Positions 21,379 to 30,441 of a DNA stretch of 64,000 bases are shown here, piece by piece. The notes below the pieces were generated by a model, which worked only from the letters and a program-made list of their open reading frames with translations, did not search any database and was not told the DNA's origin. The stretch comes from Drosophila persimilis. Its lineage: Eukaryota; Arthropoda; Insecta; Diptera; Drosophilidae. Where the stretch lies: NCBI RefSeq assembly GCF_003286085.1, contig NW_020825447.1:248001-312000 (forward strand), written 5' to 3'. Made by a program: the position numbers and the translations under genes. The stretch's first letter is position 1, and every line of letters begins with the position of its first letter.

Positions 21379-22057
21379 AAATAAGCATCAATTAACCAAA
21401 GTTATTTTAATGCATCCGAATGCATATCAAAAATTGGTAAATAATGCCCAGAAAAACGATTTAATAAATATAACGTTTTTGCCTATTTTAAATGATAAAA
21501 AAACTAGCGACTTTAATAAATGGATTAAAATACGTCAAGAATTGTGTTACTATCAAAATAAAAAAAGAAATAAGACAATGGATATACGAACTACGCAGAA
21601 CAAACGACTTTCATCACCTCAAAGCATTGGAATACAAACACAAGACGAGTCAGTTTGGTTAGATGTAAAACCTAACACTTCCATTCTTAACAATAAAAAT
21701 AATGAGTCCTCAAAAAAGGAACTCTCTATCACAAATGAGTTCTCTGATTTACCTAACGACATCGATGATGAAGATTTTCTGACCGAAAAATCTTTCAACT
21801 CAAAACCTAATAAGCGTAAAGTTGAGGATACCTCATTTTTAGACACTCAAGCATCAAAAAAATCAGCATTGACTAAAGTGAAGCTTACTGATAAACAGCG
21901 AAAGCTAAGAGTAAAACTTAAGAGGTATAAAAGTGAATCAAATCCATTTCAAGACTTGAAATACGTAAGTGGACGAGAAAAGTTGATGAGGGCTGTTAGA
22001 AACAGTAAGGCCGTGCAAATTGGAAAGAACAAAATTAATTGGTTATCCTATAATTAA
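21371..22057 (+). CDS. Polinton protein of unknown function, 228 aa, basic with disordered middle
   Basis: An N-terminal ~65 residues with a KVILMHPNAYQKLV strand look folded. The middle is Ser/Asn/Asp-rich and probably disordered, and the C-terminus is strongly basic (KLRVKLKRYK, RAVRNSKAVQIGK) and ends WLSYN. It overlaps the preceding gene and precedes the capsid genes, so a virion or packaging role is plausible. Family not recognised. Confidence 0.6.
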   Translation: MLKNKHQLTKVILMHPNAYQKLVNNAQKNDLINITFLPILNDKKTSDFNKWIKIRQELCYYQNKKRNKTMDIRTTQNKRLSSPQSIGIQTQDESVWLDVKPNTSILNNKNNESSKKELSITNEFSDLPNDIDDEDFLTEKSFNSKPNKRKVEDTSFLDTQASKKSALTKVKLTDKQRKLRVKLKRYKSESNPFQDLKYVSGREKLMRAVRNSKAVQIGKNKINWLSYN

Positions 22058-22084
22058 TAAACTGCAAAGAACGTAGAACTAAAA

Positions 22085-22636
22085 ATGGTAAATGTAACAG
22101 AGTTTTTCGTGACATTACTTAGTAATGATTCGTTAAATGTATATCATGATAACGTTAAGTGTGCATTTACAAACATTGTAAATATTCCTGAAAACATGAA
22201 CGATGACTGGGAAGTAGGAATTACAGACTTATATCTAAATAAATGTATAAAAAGCAGGCCTGAGAATACCTCAATCGCATCTGAAGAAACAACAGAATTC
22301 GTTATTAGCTTAGTAAATGGAGAAACATTTCGATATGAAAATGAGTCAATAGAGTCTGAACAGTTTCAAAATGGTTTGATTTTTGTTTACACTGACATTA
22401 TCAAACCAAGATGTGTTGGAAATAAAAGACCTCGATGTCTTCGAGTATTACATTATAATGGAAAAGAGCAACTTATACAATTCAACAATATTGAATATTA
22501 TCCCATTGAAATATGGTCTCCAAAAGAAATTTCGATCTTAATTACCGATTCCAAAGGGTATAAAGTACCATTTGAATCTTCAGCAATTCCAATTTTTGTT
22601 ACCCTTCACTTTAAAAAACGAAAAGAAATGCTATAA
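22085..22636 (+). CDS. Polinton minor capsid (penton-like, single jelly-roll) protein
   Basis: The 183-aa protein starts MVNVTEFFVTLLSNDS and has the conserved DDWEVGITDLYL segment. Further on come FVYTDIIKPRCVG, LRVLHY, and a final PIFVTLHFKK strand. This order matches the Polinton minor capsid protein that forms pentons at the vertices. It is placed directly before the pVI-like and major capsid genes, as in other Polintons. Confidence 0.75.
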   Translation: MVNVTEFFVTLLSNDSLNVYHDNVKCAFTNIVNIPENMNDDWEVGITDLYLNKCIKSRPENTSIASEETTEFVISLVNGETFRYENESIESEQFQNGLIFVYTDIIKPRCVGNKRPRCLRVLHYNGKEQLIQFNNIEYYPIEIWSPKEISILITDSKGYKVPFESSAIPIFVTLHFKKRKEML

Positions 22637-22682
22637 ATAATACTGTAAAGATGTAAATTTATTCAGAGTAGAAATAACCATC

Positions 22683-23153
22683 ATGACGAAATCTTATCAA
22701 CAATATTATTTAAATCAGTGTGGAGGAGGGTTGAATCATATAGGAAGTCTTTATGTTTCACCCAGAGTTATCCAACAAGGTAGAGGAATTGGGAACTTTT
22801 TTAGTGGTCTTTTTAATTACATAAAACCACTATTCCTTTCGGGGATAAACGCTATTAAAAACCAAGCTACTGAGACTGGAAAGGCAGTAATAAATGAGTT
22901 TGGTCGAAAACCTTTAAGAACTATTATCCAAGAACAAAGTAAAATTGCTTTGCAAAACCTGTCAAATAAAGCCATTAATAAGTTAACCCGATTCCAGAAT
23001 GGGGCAGGTAAAAAGAATAAAAAGAGAAGGTCTATGAAAAAACTATCTCATTTATCATCTAAAGAAGGAAGCAAACATACGCAGTCGAGAACCAAAAAAA
23101 AAAAATCAACAAAGAAATTAACTATAAGAGACATTTTTTCTAAATCAAAATGA
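22683..23153 (+). CDS. Polinton pVI-like virion protein, 156 aa
   Basis: After a Gly-rich start, the segment GRGIGNFFSGLFNYIKPLFLSG resembles the amphipathic helix of adenovirus pVI-like proteins. The C-terminal third is very basic (KKNKKRRSMKK and KKKKSTKK), suitable for nuclear import or DNA contact. Its stop overlaps the start of the major capsid gene (ATGA at 23150-23153), indicating coupled expression. Membrane disruption during entry is the known role of the adenoviral relative; here it is inferred. Confidence 0.65.
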   Translation: MTKSYQQYYLNQCGGGLNHIGSLYVSPRVIQQGRGIGNFFSGLFNYIKPLFLSGINAIKNQATETGKAVINEFGRKPLRTIIQEQSKIALQNLSNKAINKLTRFQNGAGKKNKKRRSMKKLSHLSSKEGSKHTQSRTKKKKSTKKLTIRDIFSKSK

Positions 23154-24442
23154 CCACCCATATTGAATGTATGAAAAGCGAATTGGATCTCTTTGAGCCA
23201 CATCCTACACAAAGCTCTATTCTGAGAACAGAAGAAGTTTCATATAACCCCATAGCTTCGTTGGACAGTGCTTCTTCAATTGAATTCGTTTGCTTAGGAA
23301 ATGGGGAAACATATCGAGACCTATCAAGTGTTTACTTAAGACTTGTTGTGCAACTAAGAAAAAGTGATAATACCAACATTGAAGGAAACGATGTTGGAGT
23401 AGTGAATAATATTTTGCATTCAATGTTTAGAAGTTCGTCCGTATATTTAAATAATATTTTGGTTTCTCAGAGTGATAATAACTATCATTATAGATCGTAT
23501 TTGCAAACGATTTTAAACTATGGCAGTGATGCCAGTGAAAGTCACTTAGCCACTCAAGGTTATTATCCTAATTATGGTAAATTATTATCTGGTAGATACG
23601 TTAACACCGATGGACCCATTATGCTCAAAAATATTTTTCAAAACAGTAATAAGGTTGAACTATTCGGAAAAGTTCATGGAGATATATTTAATCAACCAAA
23701 ACTGCTTATAAATAATGTAGATTTGAGGATTACTTTTAACATTGAAAAAACAGCATTTTATTTAATGGAATCTGAAACTGAATCAAATCTTAAAATATTG
23801 GAGGCCCAACTATTCATGAACCACATAACTATTAATCCGAGCATTTTATTGGCTCATCATCATGTTTTACAAACTAAAAATGCCATTTATCCATACAGCA
23901 AAGTTCAAGTAAAATCATTTACAATATATCCAGGAAATAATACATTATCAATTGACAATGCAGTTATTGGACAGCTTCCCAATTTTTTGGTTTTTTGCAT
24001 GGTAAAAAACAAATCATATTCTGGAAATCGGGCATTAAACCCCTTCCATTTTGAACATTTTAAAATTCAACGCTTTAATCTATTGGTTAATGGAGTACAA
24101 GTACCATCGCAGGCACTTGAGTTTGATTTCTCGAACTCTGAAAATGCTCAAAGCTCTAGAGGATATAATATGCTATTCAGATCAAGTGGAATAAAACATT
24201 ATGATCGAGGCTTACAAATTACAAGGGAAATGTTTGATAAAAATAGTTTTATATTAGCATTTGACCTAACAGCAGACCATCACAATTCAACTGTATGCTC
24301 AAATTTAATATCACAAGGAGCCATCCGAATTGAAGGACGATTTTCGGAGCCTCTTACAGAAGCAGTTACTTGTCTGGTATACTGTGAATATGACTCAATG
24401 ATTGATATTGATAAACATAGAAATATTCGTGTACTATTGTAA
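23150..24442 (+). CDS. Polinton major capsid protein (double jelly-roll)
   Basis: The 430-aa ORF begins MTTHIECMKSELDLF, followed by an extended strand-rich domain with SIEFVCLGNGETYRDLSSVYL and later FTIYPGNNTL, FDFSNSENAQSS and LVYCEYDSMIDID near the end. The N-terminal 'SELDLF..P.T' region and the C-terminal VYCEYD signature are those of Polinton major capsid proteins that assemble hexons. It sits between the pVI-like gene (4-bp overlap) and the protease gene (2-bp gap). Confidence 0.85.
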   Translation: MTTHIECMKSELDLFEPHPTQSSILRTEEVSYNPIASLDSASSIEFVCLGNGETYRDLSSVYLRLVVQLRKSDNTNIEGNDVGVVNNILHSMFRSSSVYLNNILVSQSDNNYHYRSYLQTILNYGSDASESHLATQGYYPNYGKLLSGRYVNTDGPIMLKNIFQNSNKVELFGKVHGDIFNQPKLLINNVDLRITFNIEKTAFYLMESETESNLKILEAQLFMNHITINPSILLAHHHVLQTKNAIYPYSKVQVKSFTIYPGNNTLSIDNAVIGQLPNFLVFCMVKNKSYSGNRALNPFHFEHFKIQRFNLLVNGVQVPSQALEFDFSNSENAQSSRGYNMLFRSSGIKHYDRGLQITREMFDKNSFILAFDLTADHHNSTVCSNLISQGAIRIEGRFSEPLTEAVTCLVYCEYDSMIDIDKHRNIRVLL

Positions 24443-24444
24443 AA

Positions 24445-24903
24445 ATGAATACATTACAAATCGATAAGTTGCTTTCCAAGCATTCAAAAACAAAAAGAAT
24501 TTTTAAAGGAGTTTATCCCTCTGATCAGCTGCCTCAAGTAATTTCGAAATATCCTGCTTTAATAATAGCAAACACAGATTCTTCAAGCTATTCAGGAACT
24601 CATTGGGTTGCTTTTTACTTTGAAAACAAATATTCAGCCGAATTTTTTGATTCATATGGTCAATATCCTCAAAATAAAGAATTTTTAAAAATATTAAGGA
24701 AAAATTCCATAAAGTTTACATTTAATAAACAACCACTGCAAGGTTATTTTTCAAATACATGCGGTCATTACTGTATCCTATATGGAATATTTAAAAGCAG
24801 CAAAAAAACATTAAATTGTTTTTTAAAACAATTTAAGAAAAATGATTTTAACTATAATGATAAGTTAATAATAAAAATGTTTAAGAAAATTCGTTTAAAA
24901 TAA
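24445..24903 (+). CDS. Polinton adenovirus-type cysteine protease (Ulp1-like)
   Basis: A 152-aa protease with the catalytic order His-Asp-Gln-Cys: THWVAFYF (H53), FFDSYG (D69), PLQGYFSNTCGHYC (Q99, C106). Such enzymes mature capsid proteins. The start lies 2 bp after the major capsid stop. All catalytic residues are intact. Confidence 0.92.
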   Translation: MNTLQIDKLLSKHSKTKRIFKGVYPSDQLPQVISKYPALIIANTDSSSYSGTHWVAFYFENKYSAEFFDSYGQYPQNKEFLKILRKNSIKFTFNKQPLQGYFSNTCGHYCILYGIFKSSKKTLNCFLKQFKKNDFNYNDKLIIKMFKKIRLK

Positions 24904-24936
24904 AACACAATATTATTTCAGAGACATTTAAGATGT

Positions 24937-25236
24937 TTATTGAATTTTTGAGCTGGGATACATTCTTTTATTTAAGTTATAGTACTTTAACATTAGGTCT
25001 ATAGCTTCTGCTTTCTTATTTGGTAGGGTATGACACAGGCATGTGTCAGGTCCGTCCGTTGCATCGTCATCACTCCAGGGGCATAGCTTATAATGAAAGC
25101 CAAACTTGGAGTACTGAAGCTCCTTTTCCTCCAGATCTTCCAAAATGCTCATCAAATTTTCAAGAATTTGTACGTGCTCCTCGAAGATCATCTCCTCGAA
25201 TTGCATTAAAAAAAGTTTTATTTGTTTGGCATGCAT
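24937..25236 (-). CDS. Small acidic/Cys-containing Polinton protein, 99 aa, unknown
   Basis: The ORF starts MHAKQIKLFLMQFEEM and has an acidic helical N-terminal half. The C-terminal half carries CPWSDDDATDGPDTCLCH. About 55 bases upstream on the minus strand is a TATA-like GGATATAAAG (near 25295), followed by an initiator-like ATCAGTA. The arrangement resembles that of the other small genes of this element. Function unknown. Confidence 0.5.
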   Translation of the reverse strand: MHAKQIKLFLMQFEEMIFEEHVQILENLMSILEDLEEKELQYSKFGFHYKLCPWSDDDATDGPDTCLCHTLPNKKAEAIDLMLKYYNLNKRMYPSSKIQ

Positions 25237-25479
25237 CTTGCAGCTGACTTCTTGAATCTATTACTGATAATGTTTCAAAGAGCAGGACTCTTTATATCCA
25301 CGTCTTTGCTATGTTTCCCTTATATTTTTCTTTACCCATGTATTGGAAATGATAAGTACTATATCTAGCCATCTCTTTTTTACATATGTGTGTATATTCT
25401 TAACCTTTTTCTTTATTTTTGTCTTTACATGTATAGTTGTCTCTTCTTCTCTTACATATATATAATGGGAACTCTTTAT

Positions 25480-25864
25480 TTACTCTTTACATATAAATTG
25501 GAAATGGGCAGTGCTATATCTATTCATCTCTTTTCCTTTATATATAAGATGTGAGATTCCATGCTCCTTCAACATCTTAAAGGGTGTTTTTGTGGAAAAT
25601 TTGGTCACATAACTTTTAGGTAAAAATATCCAAAGCGGTTCGTTGTCCTTATCAGTTAAATAAAGGACTACTTTATTTCCAAATGATGTTTTTTTGATTT
25701 TACATCCATTGATCTTGTACTCAAATCCTATGCATAGGTCCTCAACCTTGGTGTATCCAACCGCCGGCTTTGTCTCGTTAAGTAATTCTAGGAAAGCCTA
25801 GGTATATATTTGATGAAGTGCTTATCATTTTCTATATAGAGATTTAAATATTCTTACATACCAT
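25480..25864 (-). CDS. Spliced ~106-aa Polinton protein, possible OB-fold ssDNA-binding protein
   Basis: On the minus strand an open frame of 105 codons (25797-25480) has no usable ATG. It is preceded by a perfect intron: ATG at 25864-25862, then GTATGTAAG...ACCTAG (25861-25798, 64 bp), joining in phase so that the start codon is alone in exon 1. The encoded chain (AFLELLNETKPAVGY..., IKKTSFGNKVVLYLTD, LWIFLPKSYV) has the strand pattern of small insect Polinton proteins that look like OB-fold ssDNA binders. The gene was missed by ORF size because of the intron. Function is inferred. Confidence 0.6.
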
Positions 25865-26255
25865 TATAGTAATAGAAACTATTCAACCTACTAACGATTT
25901 TATACTAAATTATTTAAAAGATTGCATGATCTTTTATACTCTCATTAATTCAATTTTATACAAATGTGATCTGAGCAGATTGGTAGTTGAGTGATAATAA
26001 GTAAATGGTTTTAAAGCTGTAATGGCCAGATGTCTCAAGTCTGATTGGTGGTTGAGTAATAAGGGATAAATTATGGATACACTGCTGTATATATTGTTTC
26101 AAATATTATATTTACATTTTGGGTCTTATATAACCGTCAACATGAAAAAATTATATAAACAGAACAAAATGCATAGAATTTTTGTTCATATGCTGTTCAC
26201 TTCCTATATAAGAACTGTAAGTTACTGAGATAGGTTAGTTCACTTTCACTTCGAA
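25865..26255. other. AT-rich Polinton intergenic region with promoter of the C2H2 gene
   Basis: Mostly AT-rich, with a near-repeat TTGGTAGTTGAGTGATAAT (25981) and TTGGTGGTTGAGTAATAAG (26044). A TATA box (CCTATATAAGAA, ~26203) lies about 50 bp before the next start codon. Confidence 0.45.
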
Positions 26256-26480
26256 ATGAGGACATTTCATTGCGAGTTGTGTTATTTAAAAACATCTTTT
26301 AGTTCCCGCAATGAACTGAAAAAACACACCTTAAAAATCCACAACTTTAGTTATTCAAAATCAAAATCATCATTTTATCGATGTTACTTATGTCCAGGAA
26401 CTGAACTGTTTTGGTTGAGAATTGACTTCAATATGCATATTTTATTTAAGCATAACATGGAATTAAAGCGAAAAATATAA
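26256..26480 (+). CDS. 74-aa two-finger C2H2 zinc-finger protein of the Polinton
   Basis: Two C2H2-like fingers: FHCELCYLKT...KKHTLKIH (residues 4-29) and YRCYLCPGT...NMHILFKH (about 46-69). Their order and spacing are clear in this short ORF, and a TATA box stands at the right distance upstream. It could regulate element transcription or act as an accessory factor (inference). Confidence 0.7.
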   Translation: MRTFHCELCYLKTSFSSRNELKKHTLKIHNFSYSKSKSSFYRCYLCPGTELFWLRIDFNMHILFKHNMELKRKI

Positions 26481-26599
26481 TATTTATTTAAAAATGAAAT
26501 AATCTGTGCGTTTTTAAATATAAATACCTTTACATAAATTTACCAACTAAGTATAAAATGATGTGAAAATTACTCAATAAATTCATTCAAAAGCATCAG

Positions 26600-28430
26600 T
26601 ATTCTACCTGAAATCCACTTATTCTTTTTGTGTAATCCTCACGTGGAAGAAACCTGTTTCAAACGAATCCTATGATTCTCTTGTAATATGAGGAAGTGAA
26701 ATTCAACCAATCAAAAGTAAAACAGAAACATTTAAAATAAATAGTGGTTAAATGTGTTATATTTATTATATATGTACATATGTATATATTATTTTTAGAA
26801 AAATACATAAAATATTCTTATTATATAAATATGTATTCGTATTATTAAAATTTCGCCTCAGCTAATTTTACCGCAGCAATTAAGTCATCATCATCTTCGT
26901 CCCGAAGTAGTTCCTGGAGTTGAGATCTTTTATCATCATCCTGATTATCTACTAAATCGAAAATGTTGTCATCATCCGGGAAAATGTATGCTGGATTATC
27001 ATTATTAGACGTTGCATTCCTTGGGTCATCGTCGTCATCATCCCATTTAATGTCACTTAACCAGGTCAAGTTGCTCTCGAGATAGGTTTGAGTCTTAATC
27101 CCAAAAATCAAGGACAGGTCTACGGAGCTCGGCTGAGAGTCCAGATTTATGGTTGATTCCGGTTGGGAATCGATAAAAATGATTTCAAGGTCATCCATCG
27201 TTGTTAAAAGATTACTAGTTTATGTCCTAGCTGTTAGCTGTGAGTAGTTATTATATAGGCACTTTGCTATGGGACAGTGTTAGGTACACAAAGGAGAAAT
27301 ATAAATTATAGAGAAAGTAGAAAGGTTCAAGGGCATCGAAACCGTTTTTCAGGAAACACTTAAAAAATACCTCTAAACTATCACATTAGATTCATTGCAA
27401 AGGGATGACCTACCTGTTTGAGGGTTGTTTGAATCGCAACACGGGACCAATCGTAAAAACAGGTTCATTGACAGTAAGTGGGAGGAGAGAGAATATAAAT
27501 GAGCGAAGGATCGATTTGAGAGGATTTTACATGGTTGAGAAACAGGATTAAGATCGAAGTTAGTTCACATTATCGCCGATAGGTGGCGCCACCAAGTAGT
27601 AAGGATACGGGACAGACGTATATTTACTCTAAGTAGCATTAATTAATTTTGATGTCTTCCTATTATAATTTTATTCTTTGCGTGCTCCTATATATATCTC
27701 CATTAATTTGTGTTCTCTTACCATTCAACCCTCTATACGGACATCTAGATACCCAGGTTTCCAACCTATGTTTTCTATAGGATGTAAATTTCAGAAACTT
27801 CACACATTTGTTTTCCCAATTCAATGTTTATAAAATATCCTATAAGTATTTATTTAACTTGACCAGTTAATAACATAGCAGAAATTGGTTCCCAATTCAA
27901 TGTTAATAAAATATCTTATAAGTATTTATTTAACATGATCACGTAATAACATAGCAATATGATGCACACTTACATTCAACATGTTGCCAAGCTGCACATG
28001 CTTAAGCAAATGTTGCTGCAACATGTTGCGAATTTGGTAATTCAGTGTAAAAAGCGACCGTCCCTTATCCTTACTACTTGGTGGCGCCACCTATCGGCGA
28101 TAATGTGAACTAACTTCGATCTTAATCCTGTTTCTCAACCATGTAAAATCCTCTCAAATCGATCCTTCGCTCATTTATATTCTCTCTCCTCCCACTTACT
28201 GTCAATGAACCTGTTTTTACGATTGGTCCCGTGTTGCGATTCAAACAACCCTCAAACAGGTAGGTCATCCCTTTGCAATGAATCTAATGTGATAGTTTAG
28301 AGGTATTTTTTAAGTGTTTCCTGAAAAACGGTTTCGATGCCCTTGAACCTTTCTACTTTCTCTATAATTTATATTCCTCCTTTGTGTACCTAACACTGTC
28401 CCATAGCAAAGTACCTATATAATAACTACT
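26600..28430 (-). repeat. Polinton right terminal inverted repeat (1,831 bp)
   Basis: Inverse of 11760-13590, with only a few differences seen (for example AGGAGAAATA for AGGAGGAATA near 27294). Its outer 1,188 bp (27243-28430) again have 371-bp inverted arms around the spacer. Confidence 0.92.
26845..27198 (-). CDS. Acidic 117-aa protein, second copy in the right TIR
   Basis: The same 117-aa protein as at 12992-13345, encoded on the opposite strand because it lies in the inverted repeat. Both copies point towards the element interior. Confidence 0.6.
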   Translation of the reverse strand: MDDLEIIFIDSQPESTINLDSQPSSVDLSLIFGIKTQTYLESNLTWLSDIKWDDDDDDPRNATSNNDNPAYIFPDDDNIFDLVDNQDDDKRSQLQELLRDEDDDDLIAAVKLAEAKF

Positions 28431-28508
28431 GAGAGCCATACTGACTAAGTATCGGGTATAAATGTAGAGTTGCGGTCTCCGCAGCAACTCACAACGTTCC
28501 CCCTCGTT
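28431..28508 (+). mobile_element. DINE-1-like Helitron, right part after the Polinton
   Basis: Resumes with the duplicated GAGAGC, then CATACTGACTAAGTATCGGG, the terminal hairpin (GAGTTGC/GCAACTC) and the CTCGTT end. It is the 3' end of the copy begun at 11468. Confidence 0.92.
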
Positions 28509-28843
28509 TTTTTTATTGTGTTTATACCGTTGAAATGGCACATTATACAATAAGTGTGGCGCCTACTGCCTATCTACATATGTGTAGTAGCAGACATGGC
28601 TGAAAAATGACAGGGTAACATTGGTTACAATAATGGCTGTTTAGAATTTTAACAGTGTTGTATATAGTTAAGGTAATACTAATCTTAATATTAATTTGTG
28701 TTTTGTGTAGATTATTTACATTGTTTTAAATTGCATGTGTATTTGACGTGTTAGTGTTAATGTGGCAGTTCTCACGTCTAGCCTGGAGTACTGTCATCTG
28801 GATGGCACTCAGACTTCTGTTGCTGCTTGGGTTGTGTTTTCGG
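28509..28843 (-). mobile_element. LINE-a 3' fragment (5'-truncated jockey-type LINE)
   Basis: The minus strand ends in a poly-A tail (T run at 28507-28514 on plus) placed exactly at the DINE-1 end. The sequence matches 33912-34232, the 3' end of the longer LINE-a copy, and stops at 28843. Confidence 0.75.
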
Positions 28844-29108
28844 GTTGTGTGTCGACGGCGCGAGCACAATAGGACTGATTGGCCACAGCAAGTGACCCTC
28901 AGCTAAGTTTATTTGTTTTCGCAATTTTTACATTTAAACGCATTTACAAATATTTTTAAAAGCTGTTCTTTTAACAGCGGAACCACTACTTGACATGGTT
29001 GGGACATTTTACTTAATGTTACAGAGAAATGGATAAGGCACTTTACATTACAAGAAATCAACATTTTCTGGCAACGACGTGCGCTTGTTTACATTTGGAA
29101 ATTGCATT

Positions 29109-29181
29109 GTAAGTAATAAAATTATAAATTTAACAAATAGAAGCTGTATTAATTATAATTTCTTTGCCCATTTAATTACAG
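29109..29181 (+). other. Predicted antisense intron 1 in LINE-b 3' region
   Basis: GTAAGTAATA...TTAATTACAG, 73 bp, matches Drosophila short-intron consensus on the plus strand. There is no open frame around it, so the transcript would be non-coding. Confidence 0.5.
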
Positions 29182-29327
29182 CGGACGTATATATAGATAT
29201 GAACCTCTATCATCAGCTCACTGGATGGAATTGAGTCTGTAGAAGTTGGCTTGAGCAGGTGTCAAAATAAAGAACCCGGTGACTTCATCAGGCTGCTGCA
29301 GTCTCAGGGGAAGTATAAAGCCGCACC

Positions 29328-29380
29328 GTAAGTGAGTAAGTATTTGATTGTTACAAATTGCTTCGCCTATATGCTTCCAG
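29328..29380 (+). other. Predicted antisense intron 2 in LINE-b 3' region
   Basis: GTAAGTGAGT...ATGCTTCCAG, 53 bp, on the plus strand; same orientation as the other three. Confidence 0.45.
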
Positions 29381-29616
29381 AGGGCGTGTCTTTCGGTGTG
29401 CGCCTTTCCACCATTGGCGCACTGGACGGCGGTGAAATTTCAGAAGGTGACCTGGGAGCGGTCTGAATAAATGCCACGTGACGTCATTAGGCTGCTGCAA
29501 CAGCCATGGATCCAGCATTAGGACAATGAGAAGAAGATTCACCAGTGGCTGCTGTAACTGTTGGACAGGCCTTCGTTGGATGCTGGATATACTGCGGTGC
29601 GGATTTGGCGAGCCAG

Positions 29617-30432
29617 TCAAAAGGCGATTCCAGGGGCGGAAATGTGCATCGGCAATGGACGTGCAGAAGGGAGCATTGCAGCCGGCTCGCTGCGCCCAGC
29701 CAGAGGATTCGCAACAGGATAGCTAGCCACCGGATGGATTACTCGCCTCCGCTTTCGCCGTGTATTCATCAGGAGGCCGTCAGTATCTGTGCTGTTTGCC
29801 TGTAGATAGAAGTAAGTCGAGTTATTGCCATCCAGATTGGCATTGATGATTTTTCGTCTTCTTTCAGGTTTTGGAGTAGCGATAGGCTGCTGCAGGCTGC
29901 GGAGTGGATTCGGAGAAGTTGCCAAAAAGTCATTCCGGATACGCAGGTCAATCCCGGCAGTAGGCGAGGCCCTTATAGAAGATGGCGTGGGAGGCCGCTC
30001 ACTGCAGGCAGCCATAGGAATTACAGCAGGATGGCAGGCCAACGGATGGACTGCTGGGCGCCAGATTTGCCTTGGATGCACCAAGAGGCCGTCAGTAGCT
30101 GTGATATTTGCCTGTAAATAAAGGTAAGCAGAATTATTGCCATCCAGATTGGCATTGATGATATTTTGTCTTCTTTTAGGTATTGGGGTGGCCATAGCTT
30201 TTGGTTGTGCAGCTTCTACACACACAGATGAGGCTTCCTTTCGGCTTTCTTCGGCGGCAAATGCTGCGTCCGGAACGGACTGCTCTTCGAGAAGCTGCTC
30301 TGGAGTAGGCGGAGGGAATTCGTGTGGTTCAAGCGGAGTCATTATGAGCCTTTGTATGTATTCGGGCTCAAAACGAATCTTCTGCGCCATTTCTAATCGA
30401 TTCATTTCTCCTCTCCTGAGACATTGCGCCAT
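29617..30432 (-). CDS. LINE-b ORF3, 271 aa, with two tandem repeats
   Basis: Starting MAQCLRRGEMNRLEM just after the ORF2 stop, this ORF has a Pro/Glu-rich start. Two ~104-residue repeats follow, each containing NIINANLDGNNS (or KIINANLDGNNS), YLQAN and TDGLL, and ending in an A.P/A.S-rich part. The DNA period is 312 bp. No known domain is recognised; the typical jockey element ends with ORF2. The ORF may be a true third protein, a displaced C-terminal extension of ORF2, or merely open because selection acts on the antisense exons. Confidence 0.45.
   Translation of the reverse strand: MAQCLRRGEMNRLEMAQKIRFEPEYIQRLIMTPLEPHEFPPPTPEQLLEEQSVPDAAFAAEESRKEASSVCVEAAQPKAMATPIPKRRQNIINANLDGNNSAYLYLQANITATDGLLVHPRQIWRPAVHPLACHPAVIPMAACSERPPTPSSIRASPTAGIDLRIRNDFLATSPNPLRSLQQPIATPKPERRRKIINANLDGNNSTYFYLQANSTDTDGLLMNTRRKRRRVIHPVASYPVANPLAGRSEPAAMLPSARPLPMHISAPGIAF
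29812..29867 (+). other. Predicted antisense intron 3 (56 bp) opposite ORF3
   Basis: GTAAGTCGAG...TTCTTTCAG on the plus strand. It is repeated 312 bp downstream at 30124-30179 with the same length, so exon plus intron form a tandem unit. Confidence 0.5.
30124..30179 (+). other. Predicted antisense intron 4 (56 bp) opposite ORF3
   Basis: GTAAGCAGAA...TTCTTTTAG, the second copy of the exon-intron unit. Both splice sites are kept although the rest of the repeat has diverged. Confidence 0.5.
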
Positions 30433-30441
30433 ACGATTAAC

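Larger units (their letters stand above)
11760..28430 (+). mobile_element. Complete Maverick/Polinton DNA transposon, 16,671 bp
   Basis: The element begins AGTAGTTATTATATAGG, ends with its inverse CCTATATAATAACTACT, has 1,831-bp terminal inverted repeats and is flanked by GAGAGC. It carries the core Polinton genes: protein-primed polymerase B, retroviral-type integrase, packaging ATPase, adenovirus-type protease, major capsid protein and penton-like minor capsid protein, plus small accessory ORFs. Except for the polymerase, every gene is open and the two TIRs are almost identical, indicating recent insertion. Such elements self-synthesise their DNA by protein priming and may form virions (established for the family as a prediction). 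Confidence 0.97.
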
